64,000 bases of DNA from Symbiodinium natans (Eukaryota; Sar; Dinophyceae; Suessiales; Symbiodiniaceae), in assembly GCA_905221605.1 (NCBI GenBank), contig CAJNDS010002368.1:1271011-1335010 (forward strand), in the 5' to 3' direction. Made by a program: the position numbers and the translations under genes. Below, piece after piece: positions 22,965 through 33,080 of this stretch. Numbering within the stretch: position 1 is the stretch's first letter; every line of letters starts with the position of its first letter. The notes below the pieces were generated by a model. The model was not told the DNA's origin. It did not search any database and saw only the letters and a program-made list of their open reading frames with translations.

Positions 22965-25294
22965 GTACACAACGGCCTTGCTTCCAAAGCTTTCTGGAGT
23001 GGGTCACAAGCTGAATCTCCAGCGCAAGATTCAGCACATTGCCACAGGCAGTTTGTCTGTCCTTTTTTTTCATGCTAAGCTGTGTTTAAAGACGGTGTCC
23101 ACGCCATGTTTGTGCTTTGTTCAAGCACCGGATGTGGTGCAGGCTTGGCACTAGCGCTTATCTTTCTCCTGTTTTCAGCGCAAGTCTGCACATTGGCTTT
23201 GGGTGCGGGAACCCTTGCACTGATTCTTCTTCAAGTTGCTCGAGCCGCTTCTGAGACGGTAAACCTGGAGTTTCTAAGATTATTTGGGTCCATGCTGAAG
23301 AAGGAAGAGCGGTTTCTTGGCTCTGTACACTCAACTCTTTTGCCTTGCACGAGGTGATTTGTGAGCGGAGATAGGTTTTGAATTCAGTGTTTAGTAAGGG
23401 GAAGGGGCGCGTCTTTTTTTGTCGAGGAGCGCTACGCGGCCACCGGCTGCCGTCTTCTTTCTTCTGGGCCTTTTCCTGTCCTTGGTGACGTTCCCACGCC
23501 GTCTCACGCTCCTCTGCACGCTTGTTGCAACGCTGGCCGTGCCATGTCCTTGAAGCTACTGGCTATCGGCTTACTCTCCTTCATCTAGTTTATCTTGCTA
23601 TTCTTGTTGTGGGATCGTAAGTCATGGCTGACCTGGACCTTTAGAGCCTGACCTCAGGACCCCTTTGCGGCGATTGGTGGCACAGCATTCGGAGGCCCTC
23701 TTCTGCAGCTGAGCGCAGCGCATAAAAGCCTCGGCGGTTGTATCACCTGCCTCTCCGCAGCCCGCACTGCATTCATCTGTTCGCTTGTCGCCAGAGAATC
23801 ACTCAGGAAGCCGCGGCCGCGATCAACCGACCCCCCCATTCAGAAAACAGCCCATGCAGCACTCAAAGACATCGCAGGCAAATAGAAAAAGCAAATAGGC
23901 TGGTTCTGGGGCTTCAGTCGAACAGGGGTATTTTTACAAAGCAGGGTTCGGACAAAACAACAAAGCAAAACATCATTCAAGGTATTCTGGCACGTGCATT
24001 CGTTCGGCTTGCTGTCGGGTGCCAGTTATGCTTCAAATGAGCTGTAAGTCAATACGCGAAAAATCAACGTCACGCTAGTCTGACTCACTGACTCACTGAC
24101 TAACTGACTGACTTGACCTGACCTTCGGATGCGAATGTGGGTTGGAACGGATTCTCAAGCATGAGCTTTGTGTGGGTTGGTTTCGAACCGCCGAGGGCTC
24201 CGGTGCCCCGGCGATTGTTCAGGGTCCACCCCGATTCTTGCCTTCTCTTTCTCTTTGGGCGCTCTTTGCCCGGCATCTTGATTGCTCTTCATATGGGCCG
24301 CCACCAAGCCTCGTCTGCCCTCCGGACTTGCATGGGACAGCATTAACAACAGTTGTTGCTCTTCGTGAACCGCTTATACGGCTTACATGGCGCAGTTGCA
24401 TGCTGCTTGTCGGCAAACCCCTGGAGTCCCCACGCTAGCTGTCGTCCCTCCAACCTCGAAGTGGAAGCTAGCAAAATCCCTCAGGTGCAACCCAGGATTT
24501 AGCTACTCGTAGTGATTTCGGGCTCGTGCCTTCCAAGGTGGCGGCGCTCCTTGCCGTAGCTGTCGTGTTAACCACGCCTGGCGCGGAACATACGGCACCT
24601 TCGGCCACAGACACGGCGGTGGTTGGCCTGTTTTGTGGCTAGGCGCCCTATGGGACCATGGCAAAGTGTCACTTGAGTGTCACTTCAGTGTCACTTCAGT
24701 GACACTCAAGTGTCGCTTAAGTTTCGGAGGTTGGTTGCTGCTGTTCTGTTGAGACTCCGAGGTGGCCTCGCCGCAGCTGCATGCGAGGTTGCTGGAGGTG
24801 ATGGGCTCTCTTGTATCCGTTTGCCTATCCAGTTTTGCCTAACTCGGTGCCAAGGATTCTAGAGACAAATGCGTCAGCCTTGTTTTGCGTTTCGGTCCGC
24901 CAAGCAAAGCCGTGCAGAGCAAGAAACTCCTCTGTTCTCCAGTCTTTGCTCTTGTGTGCCTTTTCCACACAGCCATGCCAAATTGCTTGGGGTTGCCCCT
25001 GAGCGTGATACACCCGAAGCCATCGCAAATCCACTATGTGTCTTTAGACAAGTTCTGTTCCGCCACGCTTTTGCCATTATTTTCCGATGCTTTGGCTCTC
25101 AAGTGAGAGGTGCTACATCATGGTTGGACGACAATCTCCTCGTCAGCTTCGGCACCGGACTTCTGATCAAAGTCTTCGCCATGGTCGTGGACTTTGCAGG
25201 CAGCTTTGCTGACATCTTAAGGCTTGAAGAGATCCCAAAAGCAGCGGCAGAATCAGTCTTTGCCGTTTTTCATTTGTGCTTTGATTGTGGGTAG
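22965..25294 (+). CDS. CTP-dependent lipid kinase-like membrane protein (SEC59/VTE5/DGK1 family)
   Basis: Exons in order match the dolichol/phytol/diacylglycerol kinase family, which uses CTP to phosphorylate a membrane lipid. Exon 1 (from 22965) has LQRKIQHIATG, the family's R-K-x-x-H-x-x-x-G start. Exon 2 (23179-23306) has a transmembrane segment, then VNLEFLRLFGSMLKKE. A GA-AG intron (23307-23426) leads to ERYAATG, then AVFFLLGLFLSLVTFP in the +1 frame. A GT-AG intron (23539-23657) leads to DPFAAIGG and HKSLGG, the conserved D-P-x-A-A and K-S-x-x-G elements. Later pieces are GGLAAAACEVA (about 24760) and WLDDNLLVSFGTGLL (about 25115-25165), the C-terminal D-D-N element. A one-base shift at about 23448 breaks the frame; it could be an assembly indel or a real lesion. 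ATG 22622, opening a signal-anchor-like MRLSIAVSLALAAAVW, is a candidate start. The lipid substrate cannot be told from sequence. Confidence 0.65.
24661..24723. repeat. Tandem CACTT repeats forming a hairpin
   Basis: AGTGTCACTT occurs three times in tandem (from about 24666), followed at once by the inverted AGTGACACTC and AAGTGT, so the segment can fold into an extended stem. It sits in an intron of the lipid kinase-like gene. A structural role is only a possibility. Confidence 0.6.
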
Positions 25295-28200
25295 TTGTGG
25301 GCTTTGGTGCCAGGGGCACCCAAGGTTTGGAAAGCAAGGCTCTTCTGGCTTTGCTCAGCTAGCTGCATGTGGACATCACATCTCCTCACCCTGCAGCAGC
25401 GATTGCCTCGCGCGCCAGCTTCAAAAGACCTTACTCCGTGGTTGCCATTTCAGCAATCTGGAGAAGAGCTGTTCCAGAGCCGCTGCACTGGCTCTTTTAC
25501 ATGCGAGACATTTGAAGCCCATGCCCATGACAATGACAGCAGGTGCACACCTTCGCACAAGATGAAGGCTTGCGACTGCACCTACTCCGCCCACCTGCTG
25601 AGTCGCAGGAGCCCAAGCCTACAGTAGCCTGCAGTTCAAGTAGTGCAGCTGGTTTGATCGTGAGCGCAGGTCGGAGAAGCCCGGTTGCATGGTGCTGTTC
25701 CACGGCGGGTGCCATGCTCATTGCAGCTCATTGCTTCAAAGGGGCCGTGATAGATGCAGTCGTTGGGCTGTTAGAGTGGAGTCCATGCACGAAAAACCCC
25801 CTTCCCATGTGTGTTGGAGAGGTTGCTAGCATCTCTACAGATTATGTAGGCGGTTGTCCCATAACATGGCTTCAAGTCGGCTCGTGTGACCGCAGGGGCA
25901 GAAGATGCAAAGACTCATACACTGTCGAATTCCCCGATCAGTATCAGAGCACCTTTGTACTGCAGGTCCTGGATGGTTGGTTCCGACCCGAGTCATCAGT
26001 GGTGAGATGTGGAGAATGTCGAGATGATGACCCATTGGAACCAAGGCTCCCCTTCACAGTTCTACAAACATGCCCAGGACCTGTGGACGTCAAAATATGC
26101 AGAGCCCATCATCTTACATCATCTTACAGTATTCTCCGAGCCTTCTCGTCTTTTCAGTCCATCGCCAAAGACCTCGGAGTGGCCGTCGCCTGCTGCGAAT
26201 ACCGCCTCTGGACGCTTGACTCATCTTGACTCACATAGCAGGAAGCCGACAAACAATTGAAAAACATAATGTAGACTGTAGACAATCCGGAGCGAAATGC
26301 TCCGGAAGTAGTTCCGGGGGCAGCTCGGTCGCTTTGAGGCCTTTAAGGCCTGTAAGGCCTCTAAGGCCTCTACGGCCTCCAAGTCTCCGAGATGCTCTGA
26401 GGCTGACCCACCCTCGAGCCGATGTGCCCTTTGACGCCGTCGAGGATGCGCAGCGCTGCGTGCGGTATTTACACCAGGAGGCTCTTGGCAAGATGTGCTT
26501 GCATGAATGATCTGCATTGGCGTCTGAGCTACCGATTGGTGCATGGAAGCTCATTCTGAAGATGTCTGAAGTGTTGGAACCCTGCAGGACGTAGGAAGTG
26601 CTTAGTCGTTGGGTGCAGGAGTTAAAACATGATGGGCACTATCAACTTCATTGTAGGCCGATGGCCTGGGCCTGGACAAGACGAGGTGCTCGACTTGGCA
26701 CTCTCCTCCGACCATCTATCAGATTCTTGCAAGCCTCAAACCCCTTAAGCTACCTTTCCAAGCGTCCTTAGAATATCTTAGAATGATGCGGTTGGTGCTC
26801 ACGGTGTTGCTCCGGTGTTGGCAGTGGTGCGGATGATACGTCGAGCAGCTGTGAGTTGCTGAGTAGCCTTCGACGCAAGGCTTGTGGTTGGTGGCCTGAG
26901 TGCTGGTGGCCATCTCGCTGCCATGACAGCACTGGAAACTGGCACGGAAATCGGCCTTGCAGGCCATCTCACAGTATGGGAAGTACGTACCTGCAAGCAT
27001 CTTGCAAAATCTAGCAGATGCCCCATGTGTCCGTATGGGAACCTTTGACTGCCCTCTGGTCTAGCCGCTCGACTGCAGGGCTGGTGCTACTGAACCCTGT
27101 CCTGGACCTGGGTTTCTCAGCAGGATTTCGCAGGCCGGAGATCTGTACGATAAACACATCCTGGGGCCCGTACAGATGGTAAACTCGAGCCAGGAAGAGC
27201 CCGCTCATTTGGCTTGGCTCTACAGTCCTTCGTGCTCGTTATGGCGAGGCATATGCTGTAAAAATGCTTCGAGACGTCAGATGCGCACTGTGAACCGGAC
27301 AATTTCCTCAGGAGGCTCTTTTTGCCAAGTCGCCACTTCACCAGGCACAGTCCAATGTCGAGTGCTCTCAGTGTCTGTGAGTTGGAGAATGTAGAAGCTT
27401 GCTGGCAGCAGGTTCGCAGCCTGCCCTTTCCCACCTTGATCTTGCACGGCGAGGAGGATGTAGTGGTGATCTCCGTGATGTGAGCTGATGCACTTGCCAC
27501 GAGCTGTTTGGCACTGGAGGATGATGTGATTCCTCTGGCGCAGTCGGAGGCATTTGTCAACGAGATGCAGCGGTGCTGCGCTCAGCATCACAGCCTTCAT
27601 GCGATGCAGCACGTTGCGGACTGGTGCAAAGGTCTCACAATGACTGCAAGATGATTGCATTTCCTGAGGCAAGGGTCGAACGGGGGGCCCAGCTGTCTGA
27701 TAGCATACGTGCTAAGTGTAAGGAGCTTGGAGCATCAAGAATCAAATAGCATCGCTCGCCCTGTTAGGTGAATCACCACTTCCTGCGCGTAAAGCCAGAG
27801 GTGGCAGAACGTGGCTTTCCCGCAGGATGGCTCGCGCAAAAGAGGGTGCAGGTGAGCAGGTGGCCGTCGCATCCGAGGCCACCTACTCACTCTCGGCAGT
27901 TTCTTGCACTCCGCAAGGGCCCCAGCAGTGTAAGAAGTGGCTATGACCAACGGATACCAATGGATACCAACGGCTTCACGCGGACACAGGCATTAGGCAT
28001 GGCAAGGACAAGAGGAGACCTTCTCTTTCAGGCTGGCGTGGTGCACTCTGCGGATTGCAAGTCCAAGGAATGACTGAATGACTGGAGTTCCCTTGATTCT
28101 TTAACAAAGGTTGTTCCAAAGGCTGGGACAAGCAAGTGCTGCAGCGAAGCTCTACATGCTTGCTGCAAGCCCCTTGTCTTGTGCTTTCTGTCCTTTAAAG

Positions 28201-29660
28201 TGTACAAAGCACAGTGCTGGAGGCCATTGCGTGATAGGTGCCTGCATCTCACGATGATGTAGGAATGCACTGCACGCGCATGCCAGTGTCGAGGAGAAAG
28301 TGAAAGGATACAGACCAGCTGCTCTTGTGTTTTCCAGCAGTTGTTTTGGCCCAATCTTGCTTTCGGCTTTTTCCTCATGTGGCGCCGCCAGTATCTGGGG
28401 ACGAATTTATGTACAGAGTGCAAGAACACATTGTCGAGTCTCTAAATCACGGTCCATTTTCGGGTGCCCAACAACATAAGGAGCCGCATAGCTACATGGC
28501 CGCGTGCTGTTCAGGGAGCAAAAGCCAACAAAAAGACCGGCAATATATCTCCGCAAAGTCCCCTGACAAGGGTGTTTGCAAAGCCGGCCCTTGAGCTTTG
28601 CCGGCAGAGAAAAACGGCCGTGTCAGCTGAGAGAAGAAATTGGGTGCGAGTTGCGGTTTTTTTTCTGGGGCGATTAGATCGGGAGCCGATGCGGTGATGT
28701 GGCCACGTCTCGTAGCAGCATCTGAAAAGAAACGTGCCTCCCTAGCGTCGCCAATGCGAGTGTGCAGCGACCAGGAGAGCATTGGCAGCGTCGTCAAAGT
28801 CGAGGGTCGAACAGTCCACTGGTTTCAGAAGGCCGGCTATCCGGTGGGTCCTGCATCGATGCGTTCGTCCAGTTCGTCCTTCATTTTTATATGTTGTCAG
28901 GGAGATGGGTTCGTGCAGACGAGCCAGCCCGTGACTGCTGGGAGCTGAGAGCCTACAACTCCAGGTCCAGCGGGCTTGTATCTTGTTCCTACATGCTTTT
29001 ACAGTTTTTCCAGATGAAGCCACGCCGACCCATGCCATTCTTACGCAGCACGGCCTCTTCGTTCCCTCAGTTGCTTTGCCACTGCAACTGTGTATGTGGC
29101 TTCCTCGGCAGAGTTTCGTGACAGACGAAGTTCGCAAAAGCGCTCTAGATTTATTGCTTGTTCTTTGGTATTCCGTACTTCTAGGCGTATGTCGTACTCA
29201 AAATAGCGGCTACCAAAGAAAAGTGTGGCATATGCAGAGGAGTACTGAGACAGCTCCAACCGGACCATTAGGTGGGTTGTTGCCTTTGTTGCCCAACCTT
29301 CCTCAGCGGTAAGCCTCCAGACAACGAAGTACTGTATTTGTCTTTTGATCGTGTGCTTCCCACGCGTACTCTGACAAGGTCACCCCGCTAGGCCAGCTGT
29401 TCGAGGCTTCGCGCCTGGGGTGGGGGAAGTGGCAGGCATCAACGGGATTGTGAAAGGTCGCAGAGATTGTGAACTACTTGTTGCCACAGGTCGAAATTAT
29501 CAAGGCGGTGAACCTGGGCCGGCAGAAGACCCAGCTAGCAAGCAGTTTTCCGTTGCTCTTGCAAAAGTCATGCCCAAGTTGCGCTGAAGGAAGCTTGAAT
29601 GTGAGCTGGGCTTCTGCATAGGCCAGGATTTGCTGTAGCAAGGCAGCAACTCTGAAGCCC
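25295..29660. other. No recognisable gene; weak coding-like pieces
   Basis: Long frames here lack known motifs. The + frame at 25543-26229 (228 codons) is Cys-rich without a clear pattern. Near 26420-26505 a piece reads VPFDAVEDAQRCVRYLHQEALG, which loosely resembles the second half of an RRM, too little to call. On the minus strand, 26719-27672 contains several overlapping frames with fair composition (YCEMACKADFRASFQCC; HHYILLAVQDQGG) that could be exons of an unknown gene. The rest is unassigned. Confidence 0.25.
26332..26386 (+). repeat. 10-bp repeat (GGCCTNTAAG)
   Basis: Five to six near-tandem copies of AAGGCCTCTA-type units, each centred on the palindrome AGGCCT. It keeps a Leu/Arg/Pro-rich frame open on both strands. 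Confidence 0.75.
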
Positions 29661-29666
29661 TCGCCT

Positions 29667-30440
29667 GTGCCAGCTTTCTTGCGATTGTTTAGAACAGCTG
29701 CAGGCCAGTGTCCTCGGCCATCATTAGCTCATCCTAGCTCTCCACTGCTGCGCTGTGAGCAGGTTTCTGTTCCAAACCACCTCGTGCGAGCGAGAAGGCG
29801 AAACCAGAGAAGCAGGAGTTTGCATTCAACTTCACTCGTTGATGTTGTCAACAGCTGTGGCATGTTCAGTTCGCCAAGCAAACACCAGGACTGTTGGATT
29901 GCTGGTGGCGACGCATCATTCTATTTGAAAGGGGCCTGGAGCACGGGTCACATCACAGCCTTTGTGCCACATGACCAAGACTTCGAGCCCATGAGTCTTC
30001 GCGAGTGCTGGGTAGTCAGTGGTTTCAGCTCAGGCACAGCGGCGTGTTGGCAAAACCTCGGCGGATGGGCAGCCAAGGCATGGCAAAAGCTGGCACATGC
30101 TGGCAATAAGGAGTCTCTCCTCTGCAGGTATCTACATATCGCCAGTGACCTTCGCGCAAAGGTGCTCGTCTCAATGCTGGCAGACGATGTAGGCCATGCA
30201 AAATTTACACGTCAGGACAAAGTGGCCATCCTGGCAGAATGGCCTCGACCTCTTGCAAGCTTTTTTGCAGCTTCCCTGCAGTGTCCCATAAGAGGGAGTG
30301 ACGACAGGTCCGGGAAGTTGTCGCTCTTTGTGAATGGTCGTCGTGTCATGTTTGCCCCAAAAGGTTCTCCTCCTCTATTTTCCTTCTTAAAACGTCTCTT
30401 GTGTTTGTTGCGCTCGTTTCGTTGCGCATGTTTGTATTGA
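29667..30440 (+). CDS. Long open frame, unknown and uncertain
   Basis: A 257-codon frame is open on the + strand, ending just before a (TC)n run. The middle reads SSPSKHQDCWIAGGDASFYLKG and LHIASDLRAKVLVSMLADD, which is plausible protein. No domain, signal or membrane segment is recognised. The length alone is unusual for this window outside repeats, but introns within it cannot be excluded, and it could be chance. Confidence 0.2.
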   Translation: MPAFLRLFRTAAGQCPRPSLAHPSSPLLRCEQVSVPNHLVRARRRNQRSRSLHSTSLVDVVNSCGMFSSPSKHQDCWIAGGDASFYLKGAWSTGHITAFVPHDQDFEPMSLRECWVVSGFSSGTAACWQNLGGWAAKAWQKLAHAGNKESLLCRYLHIASDLRAKVLVSMLADDVGHAKFTRQDKVAILAEWPRPLASFFAASLQCPIRGSDDRSGKLSLFVNGRRVMFAPKGSPPLFSFLKRLLCLLRSFRCACLY

Positions 30441-30665
30441 CGCGCTCTCTCTCTCTCTCTCTCTGCCAGGCGAGCAGGTGGGTTGCTACGGCAACGCCAT
30501 CGACCACTCTGAGGCCAGGGAGTGATCAGCGTGAGAGAGCAGACGAGAGAGAAGAAGAGAGAGAAGAAGAGAGAGAAGAAGAGAGAGAAGAAGAGAGAGA
30601 AGAAGAGAGAGAAGAAGTAGAAGAAGAAGAGAGAGAAGAAGAGAGAAGACGCAGAGAGAGCTAAG
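30441..30665 (+). repeat. (TC)n run and GAGAGAAGAA decamer array
   Basis: A (TC)n run of about 11 units lies at 30443-30465. At about 30535-30655, 8-10 copies of a GAGAGAAGAA unit follow, with GTAGAAGAAGA interruptions. Forward frames read Arg/Glu, reverse frames Leu/Ser and Phe. These are repeat artefacts, not proteins. Confidence 0.9.
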
Positions 30666-30711
30666 GAGCAAGAGAGCATGTGACTCTAAAATTGGGGCAT
30701 ACTGAGACATG

Positions 30712-30935
30712 TTTTTCCTGTCGAAGGTGGTGCTGCCGCTGTACGGAGTTGCAGACATCTTTGTGCGCGAGGCATCTTGTGGGTGCTTCCAGCCGCTTCA
30801 GAGTTCGGATGCGGCGCGGCGGCTCAAGAGGCCAGTGAGGAATACACGGTACGCTCGATCGGTCTGATCAGCGAGGAGGACAGTGAAGGCTCGTGCCATC
30901 TCGTGCCATCTCGTGCCATCTCGTGCCACGTGACG
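30712..30935 (+). CDS. Possible exon, then a short 10-bp repeat
   Basis: A frame near 30715-30790 reads FLSKVVLPLYGVADIFVREA, and another near 30825-30900 reads QEASEEYTVRSIGLISEEDS. Both look coding but belong to no family I know. The end runs into four copies of CTCGTGCCAT at 30890-30930. Confidence 0.25.
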
Positions 30936-32600
30936 ATCGTGACAAGTGGCTTGTGGCTCGATTTCCGATGCAATGTTGCAGCGTTGCGCGTGTAATGTTC
31001 AGGTTGCTGGCCTGTTCAGAAAGAGCATAAAGAACAAATGGAGCGCGTTGCGCTCGAGTCAGCTTCCCAGACCACGTGCACGACTTCCAGAGCGTGGAGT
31101 GCAGAGAGGTGTGGAGAGGCCGCTATCAGCGAAGTCTGCAGGCTGACGGGAATTCATCAGCTGTTGCACGGGGAGGCTGCAATTGCCACCACGCTACTGG
31201 CTCAGTGGCTCACCAGTCGCCCATTCACCAATGGCCAGTTGCGCCTAGCTCAGTGGCTCACTAGGGCATGCTAATCCTGGCACCAAGGATTGGGCCCTCC
31301 TGTGACCTGTATGCTTGTGGTCCACCTGCGATGCTTGTGCCATCGGGCCAGCAGAGTTTTGCCGTTATCCCACGTGTCCAGCTTGGGGCGCTTGGCGGGG
31401 ATTGTTCGCTGCAAGTGGCACATCGCAACTGAGACTGTCCGAGAGCCGTCTTGGAATTGTCCGAGAAACAGGTTTTTTAGCTGAAAAAAGAGGCCCACAA
31501 AATCCTCCTCGCCTGAGCACCAGTTCTTAGCTTGCTGGATGAGACAATGCCCGCCAGGTCGAATACTTCTGAGCCTTTTCCGCGGTGGGACTTCTGCACT
31601 GTGCACTTACTGGGGTGTTGTGTCATGTGGCGACCAGGTGGACTGGAGCTGCTGCCATCAGTGAATCTTGACAGGCCCAAGTCCCCAAGTCCATGCAGCC
31701 GGCGCTGATGTTCAGGGGTGTGAAGTATTGGCAGGTTTGCCTTGGCCTACGCCAATTGGGCGCAAGCCGGGCGTGGCGCTGAGGTCCTGGTAGGTGCGTG
31801 TGCCAGCACAGCAATACAGCAGCACGCCGCAACAGGGACAGGAGAGGCTTGAGAGGCCGTGGGTTGTTCAATGCATCAGGTGTCCACCAACTGAGAAGCG
31901 CTACGGCCTCCTCTGGGCACTCAAGGACACGTCAGCAGCCGGCCGTACCAATTAGTGACTGCTGGAAACAAGAGAGCCTTGTCCAACGTGCAGGAGCTCA
32001 AGAGCGAGAAAACGGAACGCAGCGAGGAGAGAGGGTGATGAAGGGGCAGGGGGGGATCCTTTGTCATCTTTTTCAGCATGAGTACGGCAGGAGCTGGCCG
32101 AAGTGGAAAAGGGAGAGGTGAAGCTGGTCCTGTCTCGCTGCTTAAAACGATCCAGGCTCGCGACGCCAAGACACAAGAGTCACCTTGACGAGATTCAGCA
32201 CGGGCGGAAGGTACTCTCGTCTTGGCAGTTGCTGGGAAGCCGCAGAGATGTTGGCTTCTGCCTCGTCTTGGCGGGGAGCCCTACACGCTTGCTGTCCCAG
32301 TACAGGCAAGCTTACTGGTGGTCCCACAATGTGCATGGGGCCATTTCTGGGGGTCAAGTTCTCTTATCAGCATGTGTAGTTTTTGAATACTTCCTGGCCT
32401 TAGCTTGCGGAGGAACCCAGTATCCCTCAATCTTAACCTCTTAACACCTACTCCCCAAACCCTAAACCGGCAAAGACAGATGTGCGGAATGTTTCACACC
32501 AGGAGTCCCCGAAGTCGGGGACTCCGTGTCCCCAACCTCCCGAAACCTGTAAATCCGCAGCAATGCAACACGGGGTTTCCCGTGTTGCCAACCAAAGGCT
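30936..32600. other. No recognisable gene
   Basis: Short frames on both strands with no motif. A near-duplicate phrase (GCTCAGTGGCTCAC) occurs at about 31200 and 31248. TTGCC/GAGAG-rich patches are ordinary. A CCCTAAACC word near 32458 is an isolated telomere-like unit. Confidence 0.3.
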
Positions 32601-32604
32601 GAGT

Positions 32605-32790
32605 ATGTCGGATGACTTCGTGAACTCCCATCTGGATGCTGTTCGGCAGGCAGGTTATAGATTGCCAGCAGTATCTGGCCTTGTGGGTCTGGTGGAGGCA
32701 AAACGAGCTAGTCTGCTGGATTCCCACTACACTCTGGCACAAGAGCTCTACGAGCAGGCACAGCCTTGTTCGCCACCACGTAGATGTGTA
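32605..32790 (+). CDS. Possible exon, unknown protein
   Basis: An in-frame stretch reads SMSDDFVNSHLDAVRQAGYRL and, a little further on, VEAKRASLLDSHYTLAQELYEQAQ. The even amphipathic composition looks coding. The frame then runs into a microsatellite, which cannot be part of a normal protein, so a splice site must lie before about 32860. No family is recognised. Confidence 0.3.
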
Positions 32791-32865
32791 AATCGTTTAT
32801 CAGACAACATTTCCAGAGTCCATTCGTCGCGGTGGGACGAGTCTCACAGCTCCTGCTTTCACTCA

Positions 32866-33080
32866 CTCACACACACAAACACACAAACACACAAACACAC
32901 ATACACACATACACACATACACACATACACACATACACACATACACACATACACACATACACACATACACACATACACACATACACACATACACACATAC
33001 ACACATACACACATACACACATACACACATACACACATACACGCACACACACACACACACACACACATGGGGGGGGGGAT
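32866..33080 (+). repeat. (ACACAT)n hexamer microsatellite
   Basis: About 200 bases: ACACAA units first, then roughly 25 near-perfect ACACAT units, then (CA)n and a short poly-G run. All six frames through it are open as Thr/His, Tyr/Cys/Val and similar; none should be read as protein. Confidence 0.95.

Noticed and set aside
26420..26505. RRM RNA-binding half-domain
   Set aside because: One helix-strand segment only, preceded by low-complexity repeat; the RNP motifs are not visible.
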